Shown: positions 35,240 through 44,583, numbered from the stretch's first letter. The stretch is 64,000 nt of DNA from Shewanella sp. c952 (GCF_019654975.1 NZ_BPEW01000020.1:27726-91725), one strand, 5' to 3'. Made by a program: numbers and translations. Notes: a model not told the origin generated them from the sequence alone.

Positions 35240-37405
35240 ATGACTGTTTTCTGGAACACCTGGGTGATTGTATTCATCTTTATCTTTCTCGCATTTATGG
35301 CATTGGTGGTCATTAAATACTGGCGAACTGAGCATACTGCCGATAAAGACAAAACCATTGAGAGCTTTGACGGTATTGATGAAAACGATGCACCTCCACC
35401 GCGTATTTTCTACCTGTCTTACTTAATAGCATTTATTATTTCTGCAGGATTCTTAGTCTTATATCCAGGTCTTGGAAACTGGTCGGGTTTAATGGGCTGG
35501 AAGCAGATTGACGATGCGCTAAGCTCCCCGACGACTGACTTAGATATGCAAATAGCACCTTTAAGCGATCTCAGTCTAGGGTCATTAGCCGCTAACCCGC
35601 AAGTTACCAAAAGCGGCGAGTTATTGTTTCAAAATCATTGCGCGGCATGTCATCGTGCCAATGCTCAAGGGCAAAAGCATTTCCCCAACCTTACAGATAA
35701 TGAATGGCTTTATGGCGGAACCGAAAAAGATATTATCCACTCTATTGAACATGGCCGTCACGGCGCAATGCCTGGCTGGAAAGATATCTTGTCGGAAGAT
35801 CAAATTCTTAAAATGTCTTACTACATCGGCTCCCTACAGCGTCGAAACTTAAATGCTCCACAAGTGAAGATCGATCTGGGTAAAGAGATATTTGTGCAAT
35901 ATTGTTCCAGTTGTCATGGCGACGGTACGGTTGCCAATATTGAAATAGGTGCGCCAGTATTATCAGATGACATTTGGTTACATGGTGGCAGTATTGAGGA
36001 GATAAAACATACTATTGAATTTGGTCTGAATAACCTGATGCCAGCTTTTGATGAACAGTTAAGCCGCAATGAGGTTTTGGCTATTGGCGCTTATATTACC
36101 GAGCAAAGGCAGCGTTATGACGCCAAACTTGCAGCGCTCGATGCTGACTCAGTTGCCAGAGGAGAGTATCTCGCCAATGCGGGTGATTGTGTTGCTTGCC
36201 ATAGCTCAGAAAGTGGTGAGCGCTTTGCTGGTGGATTGCCATTTAAAACGCCTTTTGGCACTATCTATTCAACCAATATTACCCCGCACTTCAGTGAAGG
36301 TATTGGTGATAATGACTATGCAGAGTTTAAAGCTGCGTTATTTGATGGAAAAGGCAAGCATGGTTATCTCTATCCCGCAATGCCTTACACTTCTTATCAG
36401 TATTTAACCGAGCAAGACACTCAAGACTTATGGAGTTACCTACAGTCGATAACAGCGGTGCCAAGACAAAACGATGCCAATGAGATGATGTTTCCGTCCA
36501 ATGTCCGCCAAGGATTATTAGGTTGGAATCTAGTGTTCATGGATACCGAACCTCTGTCTTATGCCGCGCCTGAGCATGTAGAGCTTAATGATCATGAACT
36601 TAAGCAATGGCAGCAGGGTAAGTATTGGGTGATGGGATTAGGTCATTGTTCTGAATGCCATACCCCGCGAAATTTGGCGCAGGCTTTAATCCCCGAAAAA
36701 ATATTCCAAGGCAATATTATTGATGGCTGGAATGCCCCTAATATTTCTGCCCAAGAACTGCATGAAGACAAGTGGGATTTAGAGTCGCTGACAGACTTTT
36801 TACACACAGGGCACTCTGATAAAGGTTCAGCGTTTGCCGGTATGGCTGATGTGGTGAAAAATAGTACCAGCTTGATGACTCGTGATGATATCGAAACAAT
36901 ATCACGCTACTTATTGGTCGGTGATGTTCATAACACCATTCCTGAGGGGCAAAAGCAGTTATCACCCACAGGCTTTGTCGCCGAGTCATATTCAGCTGAT
37001 CAATTTGAAGCTTTTGCCATGTATGCTGATACCTGTGGGGCTTGTCACGGAGAAGATGGTAAAGGTCGCGATCCTATTGCACCAACTCTGCTTAATAATG
37101 GCATTATTATGCACAGCGATCCTTTCAATACCATCGCCGTGACGATCCGTGGTTTAGCGCCGACCTATCTGGATGAAGAGCGAAACTTTATGCCGATGAC
37201 CAGCTTTCAGAATGTGCTTACCGATAGCGAGTTAGCAAAACTCATTAGCTTTGTACGCTTATATTTGGGGGGCCGTGAAGAGCCGGTGACTGCCGCACAA
37301 GTTAAAGAGGTGCGCCAGCAGTTGGAAAAAGCGGGATTTGCGGGCAACCTGCACACTACGCCGGATATGTATGATCATAAAGATACTGATATCAATATTG
37401 ATTAG
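35240..37405 (+). CDS. ccoP: Five-heme CcoP fused to a triheme dehydrogenase-type cytochrome module
   Basis: A 721-residue protein, more than twice normal CcoP length. Residues 1-295 are a standard CcoP: helix about 5-27, second helix 57-80 ending in LVLYPGLGNW, then hemes at CAACH 134-138 and CSSCH 222-226 with their FPNLTDNEWLYGG and LSDDIWLHGG partners. Residues about 300-721 match the triheme cytochrome subunit of membrane alcohol/gluconate dehydrogenases: CVACH 317-321, TPFGTIYSTNITPH, LYPAMPYTSY, CSECH 470-474 and CGACH 599-603. There is no stop or frame break between the halves. ATG 35240 has AGGAG 8 bases upstream. Such a fusion could let the oxidase take electrons directly from periplasmic dehydrogenases. 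Confidence 0.9.
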   Translation: MTVFWNTWVIVFIFIFLAFMALVVIKYWRTEHTADKDKTIESFDGIDENDAPPPRIFYLSYLIAFIISAGFLVLYPGLGNWSGLMGWKQIDDALSSPTTDLDMQIAPLSDLSLGSLAANPQVTKSGELLFQNHCAACHRANAQGQKHFPNLTDNEWLYGGTEKDIIHSIEHGRHGAMPGWKDILSEDQILKMSYYIGSLQRRNLNAPQVKIDLGKEIFVQYCSSCHGDGTVANIEIGAPVLSDDIWLHGGSIEEIKHTIEFGLNNLMPAFDEQLSRNEVLAIGAYITEQRQRYDAKLAALDADSVARGEYLANAGDCVACHSSESGERFAGGLPFKTPFGTIYSTNITPHFSEGIGDNDYAEFKAALFDGKGKHGYLYPAMPYTSYQYLTEQDTQDLWSYLQSITAVPRQNDANEMMFPSNVRQGLLGWNLVFMDTEPLSYAAPEHVELNDHELKQWQQGKYWVMGLGHCSECHTPRNLAQALIPEKIFQGNIIDGWNAPNISAQELHEDKWDLESLTDFLHTGHSDKGSAFAGMADVVKNSTSLMTRDDIETISRYLLVGDVHNTIPEGQKQLSPTGFVAESYSADQFEAFAMYADTCGACHGEDGKGRDPIAPTLLNNGIIMHSDPFNTIAVTIRGLAPTYLDEERNFMPMTSFQNVLTDSELAKLISFVRLYLGGREEPVTAAQVKEVRQQLEKAGFAGNLHTTPDMYDHKDTDINID

Positions 37406-37422
37406 CGCGTTTTCGGCATAAT

Positions 37423-37450
37423 AAAAAGCCTGCAAACGCAGGCTTTTTAT
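37423..37450. terminator. Bidirectional terminator between ccoP and the di-heme peroxidase
   Basis: AAAAAGCCTGC-AAAC-GCAGGCTTTTT, with A and T runs on both sides, lies between the convergent genes. Confidence 0.88.
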
Positions 37451-37470
37451 TATGCGTTTCATGAAGATGA

Positions 37471-39000
37471 TTAACGAATAAAGGGGTTGCTAAATTTCTC
37501 ATCAGTTAGCAAGCTTTCATCGGTTAAGGTGGCTAAAAATGCCAGCAGTTGTGCTTGCTCTATAGCACTGAAATTATAGCGAACGGGGTTACCTTCACTA
37601 TCCCTTAGTGAGCCTTGTAGTGTAGGGTGAGCAGCAATGCCACTGCTGTAATGTTCTATCACTTGCGATAGGGTATCGAATCGCCCGTCGTGCATATAGG
37701 GAGCGGTAACCTCAATATTTCTCAGAGATGGAGATTTAAATTTCCCCCTGTGCCCCATATTCCCTGTTGATTCAAACACGCCAAGATCGGCATCAGAGCT
37801 TGCATCTAATCCATTGTTACTGGCACTGGTGGTCGCATTCGAATCTTCGGCAATAACAGGTCCAATAAATGCCTCACTGCTGTGACAGCTAGAGCAGGGA
37901 GCAATGCCATTCCTTGGCGTCATAAATAATCGTTTACCAGCATTCTCATCGAGACTGTAATTGTCAAAGTCATCAAGCGGGTTATTGACCGTCACTCGAC
38001 CTTGGTCATATCTAGCATCAATGCTGACCATGGATCGAATAAACTGTGCCAAAGCAAAGCTTATTCGTTCACTCGTGACCGTTTCATCGCCAAAGGCACT
38101 GCTAAATAATGCTGCATAGTATGGTTGAGCAGTTATGACATCGACCAGTTGAGTTAAGGTTAAGCCCATTTCTACGTTGTCTTGAATCGGCATCAATACT
38201 TGCTGCTCCAATGTTTCTGCTCGCTCGTCCCAGAAAAATTTTCCTGTTTGATAAAACCTTGTATTGGCTAACGACATCGAGTGGCGACGCGTTTCTCCTC
38301 CATCAAAACCGACACTTAAACGACGAGAGTCGGAAAAGCCTTCAGCTTGTACATGGCATGACGCACAAGATACTGAATCATTTAAGCTCAACTTTGTTTC
38401 GTAAAAAAGTACTCTGCCTAAGGTGGCTCCATGATCCGTGATGGGATTATTGTCCGGCGTATTATCAGATGTGATTGCAGCAGATTGAAACGGAAAATTA
38501 TTTGCGAACGCATTAACGTTGTAATGCTGGGGCAACACAATATTGGCGTAGTTAAACTGTGATTCTGGAAGTGTTAGCAGGCTTTGTTGGGTAATAGGGC
38601 TGATGGTGACTAACAGGGTTTGTTCAACGCTAACCTGCCCATCCGATAGACTAACTATAAGGCTTTCTTGTTGTTGTGTTTGTACATCGTTAGCATTGAT
38701 AAGCAGTTGGCTGCCCTGTATTTCGGCGCTGATGAAAGATGGACTGCTGAGGCTTAGGGAGAGTGAATCACCATCTGCATCGCTCGTTATCAATTCTATG
38801 CTGCTAGTACTTAAACTTTCGATCTCTAGGCTAGAGGCTGCCAAGGTCAATATGGGTGCTGTGTTTGTGGGCGCTTCACTGATGGGCGCGAGATCTGCAA
38901 TTGTGGTGTCAGTGCTGTCTCCACCTCCTCCACAAGCTACGAGAGAGATAGTTAATGCTGCTAAAGCGATGTGGGGCGTTATTGAGTCATGCAATCTCAT
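37471..39000 (-). CDS. Di-heme cytochrome c peroxidase/MauG-like lipoprotein with N-terminal Ig-like domain
   Basis: A 509-residue protein. A signal peptide ends in LVACGGGG (lipobox Cys). Residues about 35-140 are a beta-rich cadherin/Ig-like segment (SDADGDSLSLSLSS). The rest is a CcpA/MauG domain with two c-hemes, CASCHVQ and CSSCHSS, and the APYMHDGRFDTLSQVIEHY signature. I prefer ATG 39000 over a TTG 24 bases upstream. It may reduce hydrogen peroxide or oxidise a partner protein in the envelope. It faces the oxidase operon and shares the terminator. Confidence 0.85.
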   Translation of the reverse strand: MRLHDSITPHIALAALTISLVACGGGGDSTDTTIADLAPISEAPTNTAPILTLAASSLEIESLSTSSIELITSDADGDSLSLSLSSPSFISAEIQGSQLLINANDVQTQQQESLIVSLSDGQVSVEQTLLVTISPITQQSLLTLPESQFNYANIVLPQHYNVNAFANNFPFQSAAITSDNTPDNNPITDHGATLGRVLFYETKLSLNDSVSCASCHVQAEGFSDSRRLSVGFDGGETRRHSMSLANTRFYQTGKFFWDERAETLEQQVLMPIQDNVEMGLTLTQLVDVITAQPYYAALFSSAFGDETVTSERISFALAQFIRSMVSIDARYDQGRVTVNNPLDDFDNYSLDENAGKRLFMTPRNGIAPCSSCHSSEAFIGPVIAEDSNATTSASNNGLDASSDADLGVFESTGNMGHRGKFKSPSLRNIEVTAPYMHDGRFDTLSQVIEHYSSGIAAHPTLQGSLRDSEGNPVRYNFSAIEQAQLLAFLATLTDESLLTDEKFSNPFIR

Positions 39001-39304
39001 AGAATTCACTCTTAAATTAACCAATAATTAACATTTGTAACTATAGATAATTAGAGGTCAACGAGTGACTGCTGTTTGTAAAGATACGCAAAGCTGCAGC
39101 GAAAGCACCTTTTGATTACACAGCACAGGCAGGTAATAGACTTAGCTGCTTGAATGATTCTAACTTGATAATACAGCATGCCACTGCTAGCTTTTACTGC
39201 AGTATTTTATACTGCGAAAAGGTCTGCTGTTTGGGGAGTTGTCCTATTTGATCTGGCCGTGAATATGCAATTTCGCATGAGCTAAAAGGACTAAAGGGAT
39301 TTGT
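39001..39304. other. Intergenic region between divergent secreted-protein genes
   Basis: About 300 bp. A small inverted repeat GCAGTAT-TTT-ATACTGC is at 39199-39215, about 90 bp before the Cys-rich protein gene. Promoters for both genes should be here; nothing else was recognised. Confidence 0.4.
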
Positions 39305-39763
39305 ATGAGTTATCTAAAAACAGTTGTATTGCTGTTGTGTATGGTGTTTTCTGTCAACGTTATAGCTGGCGATAGTCATGATACAGCGCCATCGAGTGGC
39401 GCGAAGGATATGCCAGGTGCTAAAGGAGTATTTGCCTTTAAACCCAGTGACTGGATGGAAGGAAAGAAAACTTGGTGGAAAGACAGTGACGGCGTAGCAC
39501 CTGGTGTTGCGGGTTGCCATATTGGTACTGATGAAAAGGGAGTCGCAAACGGTAGAATGTTTGGTGAAGCTTGCTTACCAGATGGCTTGCTAGTGGAATC
39601 TAACCCAGGCAAAGATGTACTTCATGCCCATACTAATGACACCGGGCACCCTGATACATTTGATTGTAATGCGTGGTGTGTTGGTACCGGTAGCACAAGT
39701 GGTATGTGCAGCGTTGCTGCAGCGGCCCCTTGCGCCCAATCCGCTAAGTGCGTCTGCAAATAG
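39305..39763 (+). CDS. Secreted Cys-rich protein of unknown family
   Basis: A 152-residue protein with a Sec signal peptide (to about VIAGDS). The mature part has Cys in GCHIG, EACLPD, DCNAWC, MCS, PCAQ and a terminal KCVCK, nine in all, spaced as for disulfides or metal binding. None forms a CxxCH heme motif. AAGGG lies before the ATG. It lies between a MauG-like gene and a TonB receptor gene. I do not recognise it. Confidence 0.65.
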   Translation: MSYLKTVVLLLCMVFSVNVIAGDSHDTAPSSGAKDMPGAKGVFAFKPSDWMEGKKTWWKDSDGVAPGVAGCHIGTDEKGVANGRMFGEACLPDGLLVESNPGKDVLHAHTNDTGHPDTFDCNAWCVGTGSTSGMCSVAAAAPCAQSAKCVCK

Positions 39764-39860
39764 TGGTTTATATACTTTCATACACGCATGCCGTTTAGCC
39801 AGTATCTAGCTAAACGGCCTGCTTGTGATTTACTCAACTCAAGCTTACTATTTTACGTTA

Positions 39861-42227
39861 TTAAAGGCTGAACTCTCCACGTACTGTCAGAGCTAACTGT
39901 CTCGGAGCGCCTAAGCTCGGGGTGCGGGTGAAGTTACTCGTGATATATTCTTCTTCGAATAAGTTCTTACCTTGCAGATATACACCAAGGTTCTGCCATT
40001 CATAACCAATCTGCATATTGACTAGCGTACGACTGTCATTTTGTAAATCAAACTCGGCATCGCCTTCAACTAATCCTTCTCGGTAAGGGTTCACCTTATT
40101 CGGCGAACCACTCGCGTAGTTGGCATTTATATTGGCAAATATCCCGCTGTCTGCAGCGTAGGTCGCGCCAATATTACCGCTCCACTCTGGAGCGGTAAAT
40201 TGTCTGCCTGATAGATCGTTCACGATAGGTGTTGTATCGGTTGGAATACTAATAATGAAGTCGGTAAACTCCGTTTTTGCTTGGCCTACAGAGGCATAAA
40301 TTGAAAGTTCGCTGCTAAGCTGGTAATTGAGGTCAAGTTCGAAGCCCTTCACGTTTGAACGACCTGCGTTGACCGTTTCGGTGTCGTAGCGGTTAGGAGA
40401 CAACTGCACAGTGACCTGCTGATCTCGCCAATCAACATAGAACACGTTTGCATTTGCGACGAGATCGCCGTCCAACCAAGTTGAACGCAGCGAGAACTCA
40501 TAGTTGTAGGTAAATTCCGGATCGTATTCAAACACGGTTGCACGCGCACTATTAACTCCCACACCACCAGAACGGTAACCTTTTTGGAAAGAGATACTAG
40601 TGATAAAATCTTCGCTCCAGTTATAGCTCACACCGAGTTTTGGTAAAATGGTATTAAAGTCAGTATTTATTGGTGGCGTTGTTTGTGAGGCATTTGCGGC
40701 CAAATCTGTAAACATCTTATTGATGCCTGCGATAAGCGGTGATAATGCTTCATATGGGGTGCCAAGGTAATTTGTTGGATTTGGCATTTTGTCTTGATTC
40801 AAGATAACGTATTGCGCATCGCTTTTAGTCTCTTGGCTTTCATGGTCGAATCGAATGCCTGCAAAAATATCCCATTCATCGGTGACATTCCAAACACCAT
40901 CAGCAAACAATGCATAGCTCGCAACGGTTTGCTCAGTCGATGACAATGAACTTGTATGGGCTGGGTCAAATTCAGCATATTGTGCCACAACAAGGTCAGC
41001 GATAGGTTCACTTAAGCCATACTGGGCTTGTAACACACTACTTGTTAGTCCTAAGCGGTTTAATTTTAAGTTATTCAAGCCATTGGTGTGATCATAAACG
41101 TCAGTCTTGAAGTAATACGCACCAATAACACCACTTAATGTGTCATATTCGAAGGTCAGTCTAAGTTCTTGGCTAAGAGAGTCAGTCTTGTTGTTATAGT
41201 TGGAAACACTACCGCTATCTTCAGGGTATTCGCTGCCTGTAATTGCGAGGAAATCTGAATCCCAAATGAATCGGGTATCGACTGCAGACCAAGTAGTATA
41301 AGCGCCTAGGCTCCATATATCACTGAGATCATAATTAAGCGCTAATACCAATATGTCGGCATCTGTCGTCTCTTGCCTTGCATCATTGTTAACTGTTTTA
41401 CGGTTCTCAAATGGGTTTTCACCTTCAGCAATTTCAACCGCAGTATTACCGTATGTGGCACTTGCATAGGTGTAGCCTAATTGGGCTGAGAACTCTGGGA
41501 GGGCGCTAGGCTGATATAAAAATTTTAATCGGTATGTTTCATCTTCATTAAAATCTGAGTTCTCGTTACGGACTAAATTTTCATTGTAACCGTCGATCTC
41601 TTTCTGTTCACCACTAAAACGAAATGCTAATTCATCTTCAATAAGGCCGCCACCAATAGCTACACCTAGCTCTTTTTGACCATTTTCACCAGCAGTCAGT
41701 TGGTACTTTCCTTGCCACTCGTCCGTTGGAGTTTGGGTGGTCATGATAATTGCACCCGCTAGCGCATTTCGACCTTGAAGAGTTGATTGCGGTCCTCGTA
41801 GCACTTCGACCTGTTTAGCATCCCAAGTGGAAAAAGCGCCACCATAAATCATGCGCTCTGGTAGAGGTGCACCATCAACATAAACACTGGCTAAGAAGCT
41901 GTTGCCACCACCAGAAACGTTAAAACCATCAATACCACGAATGCTAAAGCTGCGATTTTGTGTGGTATGGGTGTTAGCAGTATTTATTAGCACTTCACGA
42001 AAATCATTAATATTTTCCTGTTCCATCTGCTTCTCTGTTAGCACGGCAACACTGGTCGTGGTTTCTTGCACTGTTCGAGCAATTTTCTGACCTGTAACCA
42101 TGATCCGTTCGATGTTTGTTGTATCGATGCTGTCTTTGGCGATGACCGATAGGCAGGTCAAAGAGGCTGGAATGATCAGCCCGAAGCGAATTGCGTTGGT
42201 GATAGGGTTTAACTTAGATGATCGCAT
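39861..42227 (-). CDS. TonB-dependent outer-membrane receptor, likely iron-complex
   Basis: A 788-residue receptor: signal peptide, plug domain (IERIMVTGQKIARTVQ as TonB box region, then VEVLRGPQSTLQGRNALAGAI), and a 22-stranded barrel ending in LTVRGEFSL with a terminal aromatic pattern. Two Fur-like boxes lie upstream, and the divergent operon encodes a PepSY-type reductase. The ligand is therefore probably a ferric siderophore or heme-like complex, though it cannot be named. Confidence 0.9.
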   Translation of the reverse strand: MRSSKLNPITNAIRFGLIIPASLTCLSVIAKDSIDTTNIERIMVTGQKIARTVQETTTSVAVLTEKQMEQENINDFREVLINTANTHTTQNRSFSIRGIDGFNVSGGGNSFLASVYVDGAPLPERMIYGGAFSTWDAKQVEVLRGPQSTLQGRNALAGAIIMTTQTPTDEWQGKYQLTAGENGQKELGVAIGGGLIEDELAFRFSGEQKEIDGYNENLVRNENSDFNEDETYRLKFLYQPSALPEFSAQLGYTYASATYGNTAVEIAEGENPFENRKTVNNDARQETTDADILVLALNYDLSDIWSLGAYTTWSAVDTRFIWDSDFLAITGSEYPEDSGSVSNYNNKTDSLSQELRLTFEYDTLSGVIGAYYFKTDVYDHTNGLNNLKLNRLGLTSSVLQAQYGLSEPIADLVVAQYAEFDPAHTSSLSSTEQTVASYALFADGVWNVTDEWDIFAGIRFDHESQETKSDAQYVILNQDKMPNPTNYLGTPYEALSPLIAGINKMFTDLAANASQTTPPINTDFNTILPKLGVSYNWSEDFITSISFQKGYRSGGVGVNSARATVFEYDPEFTYNYEFSLRSTWLDGDLVANANVFYVDWRDQQVTVQLSPNRYDTETVNAGRSNVKGFELDLNYQLSSELSIYASVGQAKTEFTDFIISIPTDTTPIVNDLSGRQFTAPEWSGNIGATYAADSGIFANINANYASGSPNKVNPYREGLVEGDAEFDLQNDSRTLVNMQIGYEWQNLGVYLQGKNLFEEEYITSNFTRTPSLGAPRQLALTVRGEFSL

Positions 42228-42243
42228 TGTATATCGTCCAACT

Positions 42244-42262
42244 GATAATGATTGCTATTTGT
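42244..42262 (-). promoter_or_regulatory. Fur-like box, receptor side
   Basis: On the minus strand AGCAATCATTATC matches the second half of the Fur consensus GATAATGATAATCATTATC. It lies about 17 bp upstream of the receptor start codon. Confidence 0.6.
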
Positions 42263-42322
42263 TATGGCGCAGGATGCTATCACAATCTTCTTGAATTTCT
42301 TTAACGTATTTACGATAATAAA

Positions 42323-42343
42323 TACAAATCGTTATCATTTGTA
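42323..42343 (+). promoter_or_regulatory. Fur-like box, PepSY operon side
   Basis: TACAAATCGTTATCATTTGTA has perfect 7-bp arms around CGTTATC and resembles Fur boxes on the minus strand (AAATGATAACGATTT). It lies 20 bp before the first gene of the DUF3325/DUF3649/PepSY operon. Confidence 0.6.
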
Positions 42344-42362
42344 TTTAATTTGGGTTGTGTTT

Positions 42363-42680
42363 ATGGTTATTGTGGGTACTTTATTACTTTGGTTTTCCTG
42401 CTACTTTAGTTATTTATCATCTAATAAACAGCAGCTTATAAGCCATTCCATATCGAAGACTTTTGCTTGGAGTGGGTTTGTTATTGCGGTGGTGTTAGCA
42501 ACGAGTCTCTTTACAAGTCAGTACGGCTTTATTGTTGCTATGTTAATCACCATGTTGCTGGTTATGGCGATGTGGCTGACGTTAGTGGTTATTTCCGCAT
42601 ATGCTAATTATCGCAGTGTATTGGTTTTCTCCCTTGGAGTTAGTGTCTTTTCAGGAATATTTTTACTCGGAGTGAATTAA
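42363..42680 (+). CDS. DUF3325-like small membrane protein
   Basis: A 105-residue protein with three hydrophobic segments, matching in size and position the DUF3325 proteins that come before PepSY reductases in iron operons of proteobacteria. The ATG at 42363 lacks a clear ribosome binding site. The frame is open further upstream across the Fur-like boxes, which argues for this later start. Role unknown. Confidence 0.6.
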   Translation: MVIVGTLLLWFSCYFSYLSSNKQQLISHSISKTFAWSGFVIAVVLATSLFTSQYGFIVAMLITMLLVMAMWLTLVVISAYANYRSVLVFSLGVSVFSGIFLLGVN

Positions 42681-42682
42681 AG

Positions 42683-42946
42683 ATGTGGCCTAAGTCTATT
42701 ATCGCTTTTTTAGGTGGTTTATTACTCTCAGTGAGTATTATGTTGAGTCTTTATCTACTTGTGCCTTTGGCTATTGATATAAAACTGCTGCTTGGTCTGT
42801 TATCTGGATTCATTATTTGGGTCGCAGTTATGGTTTATTGCTACAGCTTTAACAAGGGTAAAGATGTTGCCTTTGCTTGTGGTAAGTTGCTGATTTTATC
42901 ACTGGTCGTTAATGCTGTTCTTTTCTGGTCGTATACTCCGCTATGA
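42683..42946 (+). CDS. DUF3649-like small membrane protein
   Basis: An 87-residue protein with three hydrophobic helices and the AFLGGLLLSVSIMLSLYLL opening typical of DUF3649, a partner of PepSY reductases. GGAGTG lies before the ATG. It starts 2 bases after the previous gene and overlaps the next by 4. Confidence 0.6.
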   Translation: MWPKSIIAFLGGLLLSVSIMLSLYLLVPLAIDIKLLLGLLSGFIIWVAVMVYCYSFNKGKDVAFACGKLLILSLVVNAVLFWSYTPL

Positions 42947-44547
42947 ATATTCAAACAATGAAAAAACCTCAAAATAAGTTGATTAAAAACCTAACTGAAT
43001 CCCATAGCTGGATTGGTGTCATTATTTCACCGTTACTGTTCCTTATATTTTGGGCTGGCGCGATGACACTTTTCTATGAAGAAGTGAAGCAGTGGGCAGT
43101 ATTACCTCAGTTTCCTGTTGCAGTAGAGCAACAAGACCTACCTTTGCAGCAACTGGTCGAAAGCAAGTTAGCTGAGCATGATTTCGATTATAAAGAACAC
43201 TTGATGGTACAAATGCCTTCGGAGCATGATCCATACTATAAAGTGTATTTGGATTTAGTTCGTGAAGAGGGCAAAGAAGATGAGCACGGTGACGTTGTTT
43301 CTTTGCTGGTCGACCCTAAAACTGGGAAAAGTGTGGCTGATAAAGAAGACTTCTTTTTAGGTGATTTCCTCTATCAATTACATTACAACCTTAACTTGCC
43401 GGGGGGCGACTATCTAATTGGTATTATCAGTTTGTTCTTCTTTTTTGCTTTGGTTTCAGGGGTATTTATTCATGCAAAAAAGTTGTTTAAACACTTCTTT
43501 TTATACAGACATGATAAGAACCGACGCGATAGATTGTTAGATCTGCATAATGTGGTAGGAGTGATGACGCTGCCATTTACTTTGATGTATGCCATCAGTG
43601 GTTTAGTGTTTAATCTAGCGATTATTTATCAAATCGCCTTTGTGCTATTTATCTATCAAGGCGATCAGGACACCTTGTTTAAAGATGCAGGATTTACTTT
43701 GTTTGATGAGCCTCAAATCGAAAAGACAATCGACATGAGCAACGCATATCAGATCATCAAACAGGTGGGGCAACAGGATAATTTTCATTTAAGAAATGTG
43801 ATCTTCTATAACTATGGCGATGAAGCGGCCATTATTCAGTTGAGGGGGAATGATCTAACCCATTTCTCACAAAAAGATGAGTTCTTTTATCGCGTTAAAA
43901 CAGGCGAGTTACTCAATAAGACCGATATCAGTAACTACAATGTGTTCCGCAAAGGCAGGGAGATTATAGCAACCTTACACTTTGGTGATTTTGCTGGCGT
44001 TGATGTGCGGGTGATCTATTTCATTTTGTCACTCGCTATCTGTGCAATGATAGTCATTGGTAATATGTTGTGGCTGGATAAACGTGCCTTGCAGCAAAAT
44101 GTTTCGCAGCGGAGCATGAGTATTATACGAGGACTGACTTTAGGGGGCTGTGGTGGCTTAGTGCTGGCAACTGCGGTGGCTTTCTTTATTGAACGCGTAC
44201 TACCTGCAAGTATGTCGCAGCGCGGAGATTGGCTGGTTTACGGCTTTGTAGGCAGTTTATTACTTGCCATAGTGCTTGCGTATATTGTCGACGACAAAAA
44301 GCGTTTTCTGGCACAGATGATCCTCGCTGCCGTTGTTACTCTTGGCGCCACACTTGTCGCTGATTGGGCGTTATTCGGCTCACAACTATTGCGACTTTGG
44401 CAATCTGGATTTCAATCGGTGTTCGGTGTCGAAGCAGGCTTACTACTGTTTATCTGTCTTGGATTATGGGTCGTCAAGAAATTGAATGTATTTAAACCGC
44501 TTCAAGTGGACAATGTTACCTCTACAAGCGTATTGGAAGGCTCATAG
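42943..44547 (+). CDS. PepSY-associated transmembrane protein, probable ferric-siderophore reductase
   Basis: A 534-residue inner-membrane protein. An N-terminal helix (SHSWIGVIISPLLFLIFWAGAMTLF) opens it, followed by PepSY-like periplasmic regions (residues about 60-130 and 230-330), a central helix pair with LYRHDKNRRDRLLDLHNVVGVMTLPF, and a C-terminal helical block. Conserved His residues in the helices could bind heme. The family is thought to reduce ferric complexes delivered by TonB receptors, which fits its neighbour and the Fur-like box. The gene overlaps the previous stop (ATGA). Confidence 0.8.
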   Translation: MNIQTMKKPQNKLIKNLTESHSWIGVIISPLLFLIFWAGAMTLFYEEVKQWAVLPQFPVAVEQQDLPLQQLVESKLAEHDFDYKEHLMVQMPSEHDPYYKVYLDLVREEGKEDEHGDVVSLLVDPKTGKSVADKEDFFLGDFLYQLHYNLNLPGGDYLIGIISLFFFFALVSGVFIHAKKLFKHFFLYRHDKNRRDRLLDLHNVVGVMTLPFTLMYAISGLVFNLAIIYQIAFVLFIYQGDQDTLFKDAGFTLFDEPQIEKTIDMSNAYQIIKQVGQQDNFHLRNVIFYNYGDEAAIIQLRGNDLTHFSQKDEFFYRVKTGELLNKTDISNYNVFRKGREIIATLHFGDFAGVDVRVIYFILSLAICAMIVIGNMLWLDKRALQQNVSQRSMSIIRGLTLGGCGGLVLATAVAFFIERVLPASMSQRGDWLVYGFVGSLLLAIVLAYIVDDKKRFLAQMILAAVVTLGATLVADWALFGSQLLRLWQSGFQSVFGVEAGLLLFICLGLWVVKKLNVFKPLQVDNVTSTSVLEGS

Positions 44548-44583
44548 TTTACGCTATGTTTAATGGCTCATAGGTCGCTCAAG

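Noticed and set aside
39199..39215. Small inverted repeat GCAGTAT-TTT-ATACTGC as a regulator site
   Set aside because: Only 7-bp arms in AT-rich DNA with no second copy, so not strong enough to call.
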